64,000 nucleotides of DNA from CAWFLT01 sp963816795. Lineage in GTDB: Bacteria > Acidobacteriota > Vicinamibacteria > Vicinamibacterales > SCN-69-37. The translations under genes and the position numbers were made by a program. Positions 27,127-36,347 of this stretch are shown piece after piece. The notes under the pieces are model-generated. The model made no database searches, was not told where the DNA came from, and worked only from the letters and a program-made list of their open reading frames with translations. Each line of letters begins with the position of its first letter. The first letter of the stretch is position 1. The stretch spans positions 124,001 through 188,000 of the forward strand of contig CAWFLT010000006.1 in NCBI GenBank assembly GCA_963816795.1, in the 5' to 3' direction.

Positions 27127-28274
27127 GACGTTCCTCCAAACACACGTTCGCCAGAAAGATATGTCGACTGGACCTGGAGGCCACCGTCGTCCGGATCCAC
27201 GCGAAAGACGACGACATCGGCACGGTCTCCTGCCGCCAGGCCCTGGCTGCGTCCCGGCACGCGGCCTGCCCGCGCCGGCAGCACCGTCGCCATCGCGACG
27301 GCGTCCGCGAGCGCGACCCCTGCGAATCGCATGACATTGCCAATCGCCCGATCCATCCGCAGCGCTGAGCCGGCCAGGCGATCCTGCCCCGCCAGCACGA
27401 CGCGGCCGTCGGCAGTGAGATCGACGGCTTGACCACCCAGCGTGTAGCGGCCGGGCGTGGAACCTGCCGGCGAGCTCGCGTCGGTGACGAGCACGGCCCG
27501 GTGCACCTGCTTGGCTCGCAGCGCGACCTTCAAGAAGTCCGACGGCAAATGAATGCCGTCGACGATGAAGCTGGCGGTGAGCTGGTCGCTGGCGAGCTGC
27601 GCCCACAGATAGTTGCGATGGCGCGGGAGCACGGCGTGGGCCGCGTTCCCGACATGCGTCGCCATCGTCGCTCCGGCCAGGACGGCGTCGGCCACTTGAT
27701 CCGGCGTCGCGGCGGTGTGCCCAATCGACACCACCACACCGGACTCGACCAGCGCCTCGATGTACGCCGTCGCGCCCGGCCACTCGGGCGCCAGGGTCAC
27801 GAGCCGGATTGCACCTTCAGCCGCGTCCTGCCAGCGCCGGAACTCGTCGAGGTCGGGCGGCCGCACCCAGGCCTTCGGATGGGCGCCGCGGGGACCTTCA
27901 TCGGCCGAGATGTGCGGGCCCTCGATGTGCAGGCCATCGAAGACCTCGCCATGCGGCACCGAGGCGCGGGCCCTGGCGAGGTTGCGCATCGCGGCGACCA
28001 TGGCGTCCGGCGGCCCGGTAATCACCGTCGGATAGCAGCGCGTGACGCCGGTCGCGAGCAGCGCCGCGATCGACCGGCCGATCTCCTCGTGCGACGTCTC
28101 GGGCCGGTTGTAATCCACGCCGGCAAACCCGTTGACCTGCAGATCCACCCAGCCCGGGGCCACGAACGCGTCCGACGTTGCCGGCGCGTCGGCGACCGTC
28201 TGAATCGTCCGTTCCAGGTGCAACCGGATACCGGTTCCCGTCGACGCCGCGAGTCCGGTCAGGTGCAGTGGCAC
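27123..28274 (-). CDS. nagA: N-acetylglucosamine-6-phosphate deacetylase-like amidohydrolase
   Basis: 383 aa amidohydrolase-superfamily TIM barrel. APGWVDLQVNGFAGVDYN replaces the usual PGFIDxHxHG: the second metal His pair is absent, as in mononuclear NagA. FDGLHIEGPHIS carries the metal-binding Glu. VVSIGHTAA and TMATHVGNAAHAV carry the His ligands, and VLVTDASS the catalytic Asp. It removes acetate from GlcNAc-6-P in the cytosol. It lacks neighbouring nagB or PTS genes; its coupled neighbour is an exported hydrolase. Confidence 0.87.
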   Translation of the reverse strand: MPLHLTGLAASTGTGIRLHLERTIQTVADAPATSDAFVAPGWVDLQVNGFAGVDYNRPETSHEEIGRSIAALLATGVTRCYPTVITGPPDAMVAAMRNLARARASVPHGEVFDGLHIEGPHISADEGPRGAHPKAWVRPPDLDEFRRWQDAAEGAIRLVTLAPEWPGATAYIEALVESGVVVSIGHTAATPDQVADAVLAGATMATHVGNAAHAVLPRHRNYLWAQLASDQLTASFIVDGIHLPSDFLKVALRAKQVHRAVLVTDASSPAGSTPGRYTLGGQAVDLTADGRVVLAGQDRLAGSALRMDRAIGNVMRFAGVALADAVAMATVLPARAGRVPGRSQGLAAGDRADVVVFRVDPDDGGLQVQSTYLSGERVFGGTS

Positions 28275-28330
28275 GCGCGCATCACCCTACCAAACTTGAC
28301 GCTGCCGCGCCTCTTCTAGAGAATGCCTCG

Positions 28331-29677
28331 GTGAATCCCACATCTTCAGCTCCCACTGCCGGCACACTTCCGCTCGGCGCCGCCATCCCTGGCGTCGACG
28401 AGGCCGTCACGTGGAGGCACTGGCTCATCGTCATCATCGCGTCGGCCGGCTGGCTGTTCGACTGCATGGACCAGCGCCTGTTCATCCTCGCGCGCGAGTC
28501 GGCCATGCGCGAGTTGCTCGGCGTCACGACGACCACTGACGCCGTGCGCGCCGTCAGCACCTACGCGACCACCGCGATGATTCTGGGCTGGGCCACGGGC
28601 GGCATCTTCTTCGGGATGATGAGCGACCGCTGGGGACGCGTGAAGACGATGGTGGCGACGCTCCTTGTCTATTCGGGATTCACGGGCCTCTCGGGATTTG
28701 CGACCGGCTGGGTCGACTTCACCATCTATCGGTTCCTGGTCGGGCTAGGCGTCGGCGGGATGTTCGGCGCGGCCACGACGCTCGTCGCCGAGAGCGTTCC
28801 GGGGCGCGTGCGGTCCATCGCGCTCGGCGCGCTCCAGGCGCTTTCCGCCCTCGGCAATATCATCGGGTCGCTCATCAGCCTCAACGTGCAGCCGGGTGCG
28901 CACGATCTGCTGTGGGGCTACTCCGGATGGCGCGTGTTGTTCTTCGTCGGCATCCTGCCGGCGCTGCTCGTCGTCCCGATCGTGCTGTTTCTTCGCGAAC
29001 CGGAAGCGTGGCGCCGGGCGAAGGCCGAGGCCGGCCGCACGGGCGGCAAGAAGGTCGGATCGATCGCCGAGCTGTTCCGCCATCCGCGCTGGCGCCACCA
29101 CAGCATCATCGGCCTGCTCCTGGGCGTCTCCGGGATGATCGGCCTGTGGGGCATCGGCTTCTTCTCGCCCGAGCTCGTCAGTCAGGCGCTTGCCGGCGCG
29201 CCTCAGCAGACCATCGACACGGTCCGCGGCTATGGCACCGCGCTGCAGGACGTCGGGGCGTTTCTCGGCATGATCTTCTTCACGGCCATCGCGTCGATGC
29301 TGAGCCGCCGGCTGGCCTTCTTCATTGCGTTTGTCGGAGGGCTGCTGATCACCGCGTTCGTCTTCAACTCGCTGAAGACGGCGAGCGACGCCTACTGGAT
29401 GCTGCCGATGATGGGCTTCGCGCAGCTCGCGCTCTTCGCCGGCTATTCGATCTATTTCCCCGAACTGTTCCCGACGAGGCTGCGCGGCACCGGCGTCGGA
29501 TTCTGCTACAACACCGTGCGCTATCTCGCCGCGCCGGCGCCGATCCTGCTCGGCTACCTGAGCCAGCTCCTCTCGTTCCGCACCGCCGCCGTGATGATGT
29601 CCTCCGTCTACCTCATCGGCATGATCGCGCTGATCTGGGCGCCGGAGACGAAGGGCAAGCCGTTGCCGGAGGACTGA
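28331..29677 (+). CDS. MFS transporter (sugar/organic-acid type)
   Basis: 448 aa from GTG 28331, 12 TM helices. IFFGMMSDRWGRVKTM is the loop 2-3 MFS motif. Also seen are FLVGLGVGGMFGAATTLVAESVPGRVR, YFPELFPTRLRGTGVGFCYN and the C-terminal PETKGKPLPED, which is typical of the sugar-porter/AAHS subfamilies. Divergent from nagA with a short intergenic gap, so it may import the substrate that NagA or the hydrolase processes (inference). Confidence 0.9.
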   Translation: MNPTSSAPTAGTLPLGAAIPGVDEAVTWRHWLIVIIASAGWLFDCMDQRLFILARESAMRELLGVTTTTDAVRAVSTYATTAMILGWATGGIFFGMMSDRWGRVKTMVATLLVYSGFTGLSGFATGWVDFTIYRFLVGLGVGGMFGAATTLVAESVPGRVRSIALGALQALSALGNIIGSLISLNVQPGAHDLLWGYSGWRVLFFVGILPALLVVPIVLFLREPEAWRRAKAEAGRTGGKKVGSIAELFRHPRWRHHSIIGLLLGVSGMIGLWGIGFFSPELVSQALAGAPQQTIDTVRGYGTALQDVGAFLGMIFFTAIASMLSRRLAFFIAFVGGLLITAFVFNSLKTASDAYWMLPMMGFAQLALFAGYSIYFPELFPTRLRGTGVGFCYNTVRYLAAPAPILLGYLSQLLSFRTAAVMMSSVYLIGMIALIWAPETKGKPLPED

Positions 29678-29685
29678 GCGGACAG

Positions 29686-29937
29686 TCAGCGCTCGTCCGT
29701 CTCTTTGATCGCGCGCACGCCTGCCGCGACCATACAGGCGCCGTCTTCCAGCCGGCTGACTTGACTCTCGACGATGTTGCCCTCGCGATCCATCTTCTGG
29801 GAGACCAGCAGCAACCAGTGCTTCTGGACCAACAGCGAAAACCCTTCGTCGTCTTTGATGCGCTGGACGAGGTCGTCGCGCCAGATATCGACCGCTGATT
29901 TCACCCGCTCCGCAAACCGCTTCCGTTTCTCTCGCAT
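29686..29937 (-). CDS. small protein of unknown function
   Basis: 83 aa, charged and without a signal: MREKRKRFAERVKSAVDIWR, then LVQKHWLLLVSQKMDREGNIVESQ. Composition and codon usage look coding. Convergent with the MFS gene. No family recognised. Confidence 0.55.
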   Translation of the reverse strand: MREKRKRFAERVKSAVDIWRDDLVQRIKDDEGFSLLVQKHWLLLVSQKMDREGNIVESQVSRLEDGACMVAAGVRAIKETDER

Positions 29938-30067
29938 CGTGATTCAGTTCCACGCGACTGGGACGACTGGCGAGGAAATCGCCATCCAGGGAACCGTCCC
30001 GCGCGCCCAGTATAGCTGCGGCCGCCGCGTGGGATACTGGTCCCAGTTCTGAACAGGGAGATCCTGG

Positions 30068-30814
30068 TCGAGCCTCGAGTTCGATCTTCTCGTCGCGATC
30101 GAAGAGCACTCGGTCGCGGGCATCCGCGCGGCACTCGATCGCGGCGTCGATATTCACCAACCGGTCAAGGGCAAGTCCGTCGTCACGCACCTCACCGAGA
30201 TGTACTCGCGGTCTGACGGGTTCGCGGACTGCCTGCGCTTCCTGCTCGATCGCGGAGCGGTGCTCGACGATCCGCGGATCGCACCCGTGCTCCTGAACGA
30301 TCCGGCGGCGCTCCGATCGGCCATTCAGTCGGATCCCGCGCTCATCACCCACCGCACGTCGATGGCGTCGGCGTTCACGCCGCTCGTCGGCGCCTCGCTC
30401 CTGCATGTCGCGGCCGAGTTCGGCCACCTCGACGCCGCTCGTATCCTGGTCGACGCCGGCATCGACGTCGAAGCGAAGGCGGCGCTCGACGAGCACGGCC
30501 TCAATGGGCACACGGCGATCTTTCACACGGTCAACTCGAACGACAATCGATCCGCGCCGTTGCTGCGGCTGCTTCTCGAGGCTGGCGCGCGGGTCGACGT
30601 CCGGCTCGATGGCATCACGTGGGGGAAGGGCTTCGAGTGGGAGACGACGTGTCTCGACGTCACGCCCATTTCCTATGCGCAACTCGGCCTGTTGCCACAG
30701 GTACACCGGCGCGAGCGAGAAATCTACGACAACATCAAGCTGATGCTCGAGGCCGCGGGCCGCGCCGTGCCGCCATTCGACAACGTGCCGAACCGGTACC
30801 TCGAGCCGAGATAG
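30068..30814 (+). CDS. ankyrin-repeat protein, start uncertain
   Basis: The open frame runs from 30053. A ribosome-binding site AGGGAG at 30055 points to a start near 30066, but no standard start codon lies there in frame. The first in-frame ATG (30200) would remove a conserved-looking first helix (LEFDLLVAIEEHSVAGIRAALDRGVDIH). Ankyrin-type units follow: GASLLHVAAEFGHLDAARILVDAGIDVE and GHTAIFHTVNSNDNRSAPLLRLLLEAGARVDV. No signal peptide; probably a cytosolic protein-interaction module. The missing start may reflect another sequencing indel. Confidence 0.75.
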   Translation, partial: SSLEFDLLVAIEEHSVAGIRAALDRGVDIHQPVKGKSVVTHLTEMYSRSDGFADCLRFLLDRGAVLDDPRIAPVLLNDPAALRSAIQSDPALITHRTSMASAFTPLVGASLLHVAAEFGHLDAARILVDAGIDVEAKAALDEHGLNGHTAIFHTVNSNDNRSAPLLRLLLEAGARVDVRLDGITWGKGFEWETTCLDVTPISYAQLGLLPQVHRREREIYDNIKLMLEAAGRAVPPFDNVPNRYLEPR

Positions 30815-30852
30815 GCGTTCCGCCTCGTCGTGTCGCGTCCAGGGAGGTGCCC

Positions 30853-31032
30853 GTGAGGTCGTACGTCATGGTGACCGGTGTGCTCTTTGGCTTGCTCACG
30901 GCCGCGCACATCTGGCGGGTCTTTGAAGAGCCTCACCTCGCGAAGGACCCGTGGTTCATCGCCTTCACGCTGATATCGGCGGCGCTCTGCTTCGGCGCGT
31001 GGCGGCTGGTTCGACGATCCAAATCAACCTGA
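30853..31032 (+). CDS. small two-TM membrane protein
   Basis: 59 aa from GTG at 30853, preceded by AGGGAGG. Two hydrophobic segments (YVMVTGVLFGLLTAAHIW; WFIAFTLISAALCFGAWRL) flank a loop EEPHLAKDPWF. I recall similar short proteins as uncharacterised membrane proteins. Ends RRSKST. Confidence 0.75.
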   Translation: MRSYVMVTGVLFGLLTAAHIWRVFEEPHLAKDPWFIAFTLISAALCFGAWRLVRRSKST

Positions 31033-31042
31033 GCGCGGACGA

Positions 31043-31777
31043 CTACTTTGCCAGCGGCCGATGGCCAGAGTTCTCGACGACGACGCTGATGTTCTTGGCC
31101 TTGGCGGCGAACGTGGTCTGCGCGGTGTAGCTGGTGCCGTCGGCAAGCTTGCCGAAGCGAACGTCGAGCGTCACCGCGTCCTCGGGCTTGTCGAGATAGG
31201 TCGCGACCTTGAGCGCGTTCAGCAGCAGCGCCTTGGCGTCCACGTCGATGGTCATCTGGTCAGCCGGTTGGACGAACTCGCGGAACTCGACCTGCAAGTT
31301 CCCTTGCTGCGGCGGAAGCACCTTCATCGTGCCGGCAGCCTTCGCCTTCTCGATCCGTGCCGGATCCGGCGGCACGTACGTATGAATCAGCGTGACGGCC
31401 CGCTCCATGTACTCCTGCATCTCGTCTTTCTTGTTTTCGACGACGCGCTCGGCGACCCGACCGCCGCGCCGGCCGCCCTGCGGCGGCGCAGCGGCCGCCG
31501 CCGGGGCGCCGATCGGCACCTTGGTCAGCTTGCCGTCGGCCCCGTAGTAGGCGCGTTGTTGTTTTCGGGACTTTTCCTCGCCTTTGAGGCTGATGGCGGT
31601 GGTTTCCACCCACTCGTACTGCCGCAGGCGCTTCGCGCTCTCCGCGAGACTCTGTTTCAAGGCAGCCACCATCTCGTCGGGAGAGGGCGGCGCCTGCGCC
31701 ACGCCGCGCGCCGTTGAGAGAGCGAGCACGATCCCGGTGGCGATCACCACCAACGTGCCGGCGTGGTTGATTCTCAT
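31043..31777 (-). CDS. secreted protein of unknown function
   Basis: 244 aa. Signal peptide ends at ARGVAQA. LKQSLAESAKRLRQYEWVETTAI suggests a helical start of a lipoprotein-sorting-like fold. A Pro/Ala/Gly/Arg-rich segment sits mid-protein (about residues 92-112), and a beta-rich C-terminus follows (QMTIDVDAKALLLNALKVATYLDKPEDAVTLDVRFGKLADG). Followed on the same strand, and probably co-expressed, by a gene reading from 32393. No named family. Confidence 0.7.
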   Translation of the reverse strand: MRINHAGTLVVIATGIVLALSTARGVAQAPPSPDEMVAALKQSLAESAKRLRQYEWVETTAISLKGEEKSRKQQRAYYGADGKLTKVPIGAPAAAAAPPQGGRRGGRVAERVVENKKDEMQEYMERAVTLIHTYVPPDPARIEKAKAAGTMKVLPPQQGNLQVEFREFVQPADQMTIDVDAKALLLNALKVATYLDKPEDAVTLDVRFGKLADGTSYTAQTTFAAKAKNISVVVENSGHRPLAK

Positions 31778-31807
31778 CGTGTCTCCTCGTGATGCGGTGT
31801 CCCGGCG

Positions 31808-32393
31808 CTACTTTTTCTTCGCGGCCTTCGGGAACTTCGCCACCAGTTCCTTGATGACGCTATTCAGGCGCGCGATGCGCTTCTCCTCGGTGTTTTCGAT
31901 CTCGATCTTGGCCTCGGCCATGCCGCGCCACACCATGCTGCCCGGGGCCGGTTACGGAGACGTCCAGGATGAGCGTGCCCTGCGGGTACACGGTCAGCGC
32001 GCTGGTACCGGGCGCGAACATCGGAATGCCCCACTGCGCGTTGGTCGGCAGGAACTGCCCCATGTACTGCGCGGAGCTGCCCTGGGTCACGAGGAGGTAG
32101 TAGGTCACGTGGAAATCGGGCGGCGCACCGGACGCCGACGTGTATCCGCGCGCGGCGATTTGATCTTCGACCGCCTTCATCAAGGCGGGCTCGTACTGAC
32201 GCTTGACCGGCTCGGACTTCGAGTTGGCGGTCATGATGACCTTCACGTCGCCGGCCCCGGACGGGTTCCACGACCAGGTCGCGAGCCGGGAGAAATCGAA
32301 CGTCGGATCGCGCTGGGTCTGGATCTTGGCGGCCATCACGACCGTTCCAGACAGCGCGGCCAGCAGGGCGACCGTCGCAAGGTAGTTCTTCAT
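31808..32393 (-). CDS. DUF4136-like exported protein (one frameshift)
   Basis: About 195 aa when corrected. N-terminal signal MKNYLATVALLAALSGTVVMAA. FDFSRLATWSWNPSG and QIAARGYTSASGAPPDFHVTYYLLVTQ are typical of DUF4136 proteins. The frame breaks near 31950; the C-terminus continues as MVWRGMAEAKIEIENTEEKR and ends KFPKAAKKK. Divergent from the gene at 32522. Confidence 0.83.
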
Positions 32394-32521
32394 AGTCGCT
32401 CACGATATATCATGAGAGCCCGTCATGCCCGCCACTTCCGGGCCCAGACATCGACGGCGCGACTGGCCCGGTCCTGGCGAGAGCAAGCTGGACCGTCCCG
32501 GTCGCAAGAAGGACACCGATA

Positions 32522-34903
32522 ATGCTGTTGACCCGATCCCGTTTCAGCGCTCGCGTCGTAGAAATCACCATTTTCAGCCTGCTGCTGGCTCCCGTCGCGC
32601 CGCTCTTCGCTGGCCGCGCGGCGCAAGCACAGACGCCACCGGCGGCTGCCCGCCCGGCGACGACCAAGCCCGCCGCGGCAGCGGCCGCGGCAGCGGTCCC
32701 CCCGGATGGCGGCTGGCCGCGCGCCTCGGCGACGCCGAACGGCGCGACGTTCGTCCTGTATCAACCCCAGATCTCGAGCTGGGCCGACCAGAAACATGTG
32801 GTGGCGTACTCTGCCGTTTCCTACACGGCCAAGGGCGCCAAGGAACCGGCGCTCGGCACCCTCCGCGTGGAATCCGCCACCAGCGTCGCCATCGACGAGC
32901 GGCTCGTGAACTTCACGGACCTCAAGATCACCCAGTCCAACTTCCCGACGCTCCAACGCGACGAGCTCCGGGCCGCCGTCGAAGAGATCACGGCGTCGTT
33001 GAAGCTCGACGACCGCGTGATCGGCCTGGACCGCGTCCTGGCCAACATCGACGCCAGCCAGATCATTCCCAAGAACGTCGAAGGCGTGAAGGCGGATCCG
33101 CCGACCATCTTCTTCAGCAAGACGCCAGCGGAGCTCGTCAATCTCGACGGCGATCCGATCTGGGCGCCGATTCCGCAGAACGACTTGCAGTCGGCCGTCA
33201 ACACGAATTGGGATCTGTTCCAGCACACGCCGACGAAGGCGTATTACCTGCGCAGCGACCAGGTCTGGATGACATCTACCGACGTGAAGGGGCCGTGGAC
33301 CCCGGCGGGCACGCTGCCGGAGAGCTTCAAGAAACTGCCTGCTGACGAGAACTGGAAGGAAGTCCACGCGAGCTTGCCAGGCCGCAAGATCAGCGTCGCG
33401 CAGGCGCCGAGGATCTTCGTGAGTCTCCAGCCTGCCGAGCTGATCCTGTTGAAAGGCGAGCCGGCCTACACCGCGGTGCCAGGCACGAAGCAACTGCTCT
33501 GGGTCAGCAACACAGAGAGCGATGTCTTCCGCCTCGGCCGCACCGGCGCCGTTTACTACCTCGTCGCCGGCCGTTGGTTCTCGGCCCCGGACTTCACCGG
33601 TCCGTGGACGTTCGCGACGCCGACGCTGCCCGCCGAGTTCAAGCAGATTCCGCTGGAGCACGAGCGCTCGCGCGTCCTCGCGTCGGTGCCAGGGACCACG
33701 CAGGCCTTCGAAGCCGTGCTTCTGGCGCAGGTCCCACAGACGGCGCGCGTCAGCAAGAAACTGGCGGCTCCCGAGGTGACCTACCAGGGCGGCGCGCCAC
33801 AGTTCGAGTCGATCGAGAAGACCACGGTTCAGCGTGCGGTCAACACGGACAAGGACATCATCAAGGTCGGCGACGTGTACTACATGTGCTTCCAGGGCGT
33901 CTGGTTCATGTCGACCACGCCAACCGGCCCGTGGGCGGTCACCGCCGAGGTGCCGAAGCAGATCTACGAAATCCCTGCCAGCTCGCCGTCCCATGCCGTG
34001 ACCTACGTCACCATCGAGGACACGGACAATGACTCGGTCGAGTTCGCCACGGCGATGGCCTACACCGGGATGATGGTGGCGTGGGGCTGCGTGGTCTGGG
34101 GATCGGGGTATTACTATCCGCCGTACTACTGGTACGGCGGCGGGTACCCCATCTACTACCCGCACTATCCGACCTACGGCTTCGGTGCGTCGTACAACCC
34201 CTGGACGGGCGCCTACACGCGAGGCGCCGTCGCGTACGGCCCGTATGGCGGCGCCGGCGTGGCGCAGCGCTACAACCCGCGCACCGGCACGTATTCGCGC
34301 GGCGCCGCGGCGTACGGGCCGTACGGCTCACGTGCCGCCGCGGGGGCCTATAACCCGCGCACCGGGACAGCCGCCGGGACGCGCCAGGGCTCGAATGTGT
34401 ACGGCAGCTGGGGCACGACGGGCGTCGCGCGCGGCGACCAATGGGCGGCAAGCCAGCGGTACACGAGCGACATCACCGGCAATACGACGCGGCGGACCGA
34501 AACGAGCGGGGGCGGATCGGCCGTCAGCCGCACGGGAGGGCCGGGCGGCAACTCGGCCGTTATCAAAACCGGCAGCGGCGACGTCTATGCGGGCAATGAC
34601 GGCAGCGTCTACCGCAAGCAAGGCGACAGCTGGCAGAAATACGGCGACGGCGGTTGGAGCAGCGTCGACAGCCCGGCGCGGCCGTCGCAAACAGGAGAGG
34701 GACGTACCGGTGCCACGAACAGACCGGCGACGAGCAGCTGGGATTCGAACACCGCGCGTCAGGTGGAACGCGATGCGGCCGCGCGGAGCGAGGGTGCGCG
34801 GCGGACCAGTGACATGGGCAGTGTAAAAAGCGGCTCGACATCACGCTCCGGCAGTTACCGGCCGAGTGGCGGCGCGCGCGGCGGCGGCCGTCGCGGTCGC
34901 TGA
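32522..34903 (+). CDS. large secreted protein with YG-rich repeats
   Basis: 793 aa. An N-terminal signal (LLLAPVAPLFAGRAAQAQ) and Ala/Pro linker lead to a domain starting DGGWPRASATPNGATFVLYQPQISSW. Proteins with this beginning are sometimes labelled carbohydrate-binding family V/XII in annotations (from memory). Repeated segments WxTSTDVKGPW, FSAPDFTGPW and FMSTTPTGPW suggest three copies of a small beta module. From about residue 520 the protein is Tyr/Gly-rich with repeats close to YNPRTGTYSRGAAAYGPYG, and the C-terminus is Ser/Arg/Gly-rich. The 118-bp gap before it is shared with the divergent DUF4136 gene. Function unknown; perhaps a cell-surface protein. Confidence 0.75.
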   Translation: MLLTRSRFSARVVEITIFSLLLAPVAPLFAGRAAQAQTPPAAARPATTKPAAAAAAAAVPPDGGWPRASATPNGATFVLYQPQISSWADQKHVVAYSAVSYTAKGAKEPALGTLRVESATSVAIDERLVNFTDLKITQSNFPTLQRDELRAAVEEITASLKLDDRVIGLDRVLANIDASQIIPKNVEGVKADPPTIFFSKTPAELVNLDGDPIWAPIPQNDLQSAVNTNWDLFQHTPTKAYYLRSDQVWMTSTDVKGPWTPAGTLPESFKKLPADENWKEVHASLPGRKISVAQAPRIFVSLQPAELILLKGEPAYTAVPGTKQLLWVSNTESDVFRLGRTGAVYYLVAGRWFSAPDFTGPWTFATPTLPAEFKQIPLEHERSRVLASVPGTTQAFEAVLLAQVPQTARVSKKLAAPEVTYQGGAPQFESIEKTTVQRAVNTDKDIIKVGDVYYMCFQGVWFMSTTPTGPWAVTAEVPKQIYEIPASSPSHAVTYVTIEDTDNDSVEFATAMAYTGMMVAWGCVVWGSGYYYPPYYWYGGGYPIYYPHYPTYGFGASYNPWTGAYTRGAVAYGPYGGAGVAQRYNPRTGTYSRGAAAYGPYGSRAAAGAYNPRTGTAAGTRQGSNVYGSWGTTGVARGDQWAASQRYTSDITGNTTRRTETSGGGSAVSRTGGPGGNSAVIKTGSGDVYAGNDGSVYRKQGDSWQKYGDGGWSSVDSPARPSQTGEGRTGATNRPATSSWDSNTARQVERDAAARSEGARRTSDMGSVKSGSTSRSGSYRPSGGARGGGRRGR

Positions 34904-34934
34904 CAGCGTGGCAGAACTGACAGGAGACAATCAG

Positions 34935-35516
34935 ATGAGAATCGGCATTGCACACCTCACCCGCGCGGTCGTGATCGGCACCGTCGTCACCGTCTCGACG
35001 TTCGCGCAGAACCCGCCCGTGTCCACCGCCGGGGCCGCTCAGGCGTCGATCACCGCTCGGGTCGAGGCTATCGATCAGACCACGCGGGAAGTCACGCTCA
35101 AGGGTCCGCTCGGCAACGTCGTCACCTTCACGGTCGACAAACGAGTCGCCCGCCTCAATGAGATCAAGATCGGCGACGAAGTCACGGCCGACTACTACGT
35201 TTCACTCGCGGCCGAGCTGCGACCGCCGACCGATCAGGAAAAGACGCAGCCCATCACGGTGCTGAAGGAAACGGCAACGGCTCCAGCCGGCACCGAGCCC
35301 GCCGCGGGCGCCTTGAAGGTGACCAAAGCCGTGGTCACGGTAGAAGGCCTCGATCGGCCCACGAAATCCCTCACCGTGGCGGGCCCATCGGGCAAGTTGT
35401 ACACCGTCGTCGTGAAGGACGTCGCCAACCTGTCGAAGCTCCGGCTCGGGGACACCCTGGTCGTGACCTTCACCGAGGCGCTGGCCGTCTCGATGCAGAA
35501 GCGCGCACCAAAGTAG
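34935..35516 (+). CDS. periplasmic protein with two similar halves
   Basis: 193 aa from ATG 34935 with CAGGAGAC upstream; signal ends at VSTFAQ. Two related beta segments: VEAIDQTTREVTLKGPLGN...RLNEIKIGDEVTADYY and VEGLDRPTKSLTVAGPSGK...NLSKLRLGDTLVVTF. The layout suggests a duplicated OB-like domain. No family name. Lies 31 bp after the 32522 gene, likely the same operon. Confidence 0.75.
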   Translation: MRIGIAHLTRAVVIGTVVTVSTFAQNPPVSTAGAAQASITARVEAIDQTTREVTLKGPLGNVVTFTVDKRVARLNEIKIGDEVTADYYVSLAAELRPPTDQEKTQPITVLKETATAPAGTEPAAGALKVTKAVVTVEGLDRPTKSLTVAGPSGKLYTVVVKDVANLSKLRLGDTLVVTFTEALAVSMQKRAPK

Positions 35517-35524
35517 CCGGCAGC

Positions 35525-36295
35525 GTGGCACTCGACGGCATTTCGCTCTGGGGATTCCTGTTCGCGACGATCGCGGTCGTGCTCGCGTCGCTCGACGTCG
35601 GCGTCCGCATCGGCCGGAGACACATCCGCCGCGGCGGCGCCAAGCTCGAGTCCTCGGGCGCGATCGTCGGCGCCACGATGGGCCTGCTGGCCTTCATGCT
35701 GGCGTTCACGTTCAACGGCGCGGCGGGCCGTCATACCGAACGCAAACACCTCGTGATCGACGAAGCGAATGCGATCGAGACCACGTGGCTCCGGGCGGGA
35801 TTCCTGCCGGAGCCCGCCCGCACGGAGGTGCGTGGCCTGCTTCGCGACTACGTCGGGCTCCGCGTCCGGGCAGCCGTCGGGACGCTCGAGCGCGGCGAGG
35901 CTATCCGCGGTAGCGAGGCCCTGCACGATCAGTTGTGGGCCCGCGCGACAACGGCCGGCCGGGAAAGCCCGACGTCGCTCCCCACCAGCCTCTTCGTGCA
36001 GTCGCTGAACCAGACGATCGACGTTCACCTCAAGCGCCTGACGGTTGGCGTCCGCGACCGCGTCCCAACTCCCGTGTGGTTCGCGCTCGGCCTCCTCATG
36101 ATCGGCGCGATGGCGATGATGGGCGCCCAGATCGGGCAAGGCAGCACACGGCACTTCAGCATCGAAGTCGCCCTCGCCGTCTCGTTTTCAGTGATTCTGT
36201 TTCTCATCGCCGATCTCGATCGGCCGAATCAAGGACTGATCCGAGTCAGCCAGGTCGCGATGCAGGAGTTGGAGACCAAGCTGAACGGACGTTAG
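35525..36295 (+). CDS. bestrophin-like (DUF4239-type) membrane protein
   Basis: 256 aa from GTG 35525. N-terminal TM segment, then a second TM (GAIVGATMGLLAFMLAFTFN) followed by ERKHLVIDEANAIETTWLRAGFLPEP, the motif of the DUF4239/bestrophin-like group. Two C-terminal TM helices (WFALGLLMIGAMAMMGAQIG; VALAVSFSVILFLIADLDRPNQG). Starts 8 bp after the preceding gene. Role not established. Confidence 0.82.
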   Translation: MALDGISLWGFLFATIAVVLASLDVGVRIGRRHIRRGGAKLESSGAIVGATMGLLAFMLAFTFNGAAGRHTERKHLVIDEANAIETTWLRAGFLPEPARTEVRGLLRDYVGLRVRAAVGTLERGEAIRGSEALHDQLWARATTAGRESPTSLPTSLFVQSLNQTIDVHLKRLTVGVRDRVPTPVWFALGLLMIGAMAMMGAQIGQGSTRHFSIEVALAVSFSVILFLIADLDRPNQGLIRVSQVAMQELETKLNGR

Positions 36296-36316
36296 AGGCT
36301 GCGCGGCAGTACGTAG

Positions 36317-36339
36317 GGCGGGCCGGGTTCGGGCCCGCC
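36317..36339. terminator. bidirectional hairpin between convergent genes
   Basis: GGCGGGCC-GGGTTCG-GGCCCGCC, an 8-bp perfect GC stem midway between the 36295 and 36348 stops. No T-run, so termination is only suggested. Confidence 0.5.
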
Positions 36340-36347
36340 AACTGCAC

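Noticed and set aside
28745..30706. 653-codon minus-strand open frame
   Set aside because: It runs across the MFS and ankyrin genes and is Arg/Asp/Glu-rich without motifs; antisense shadow.
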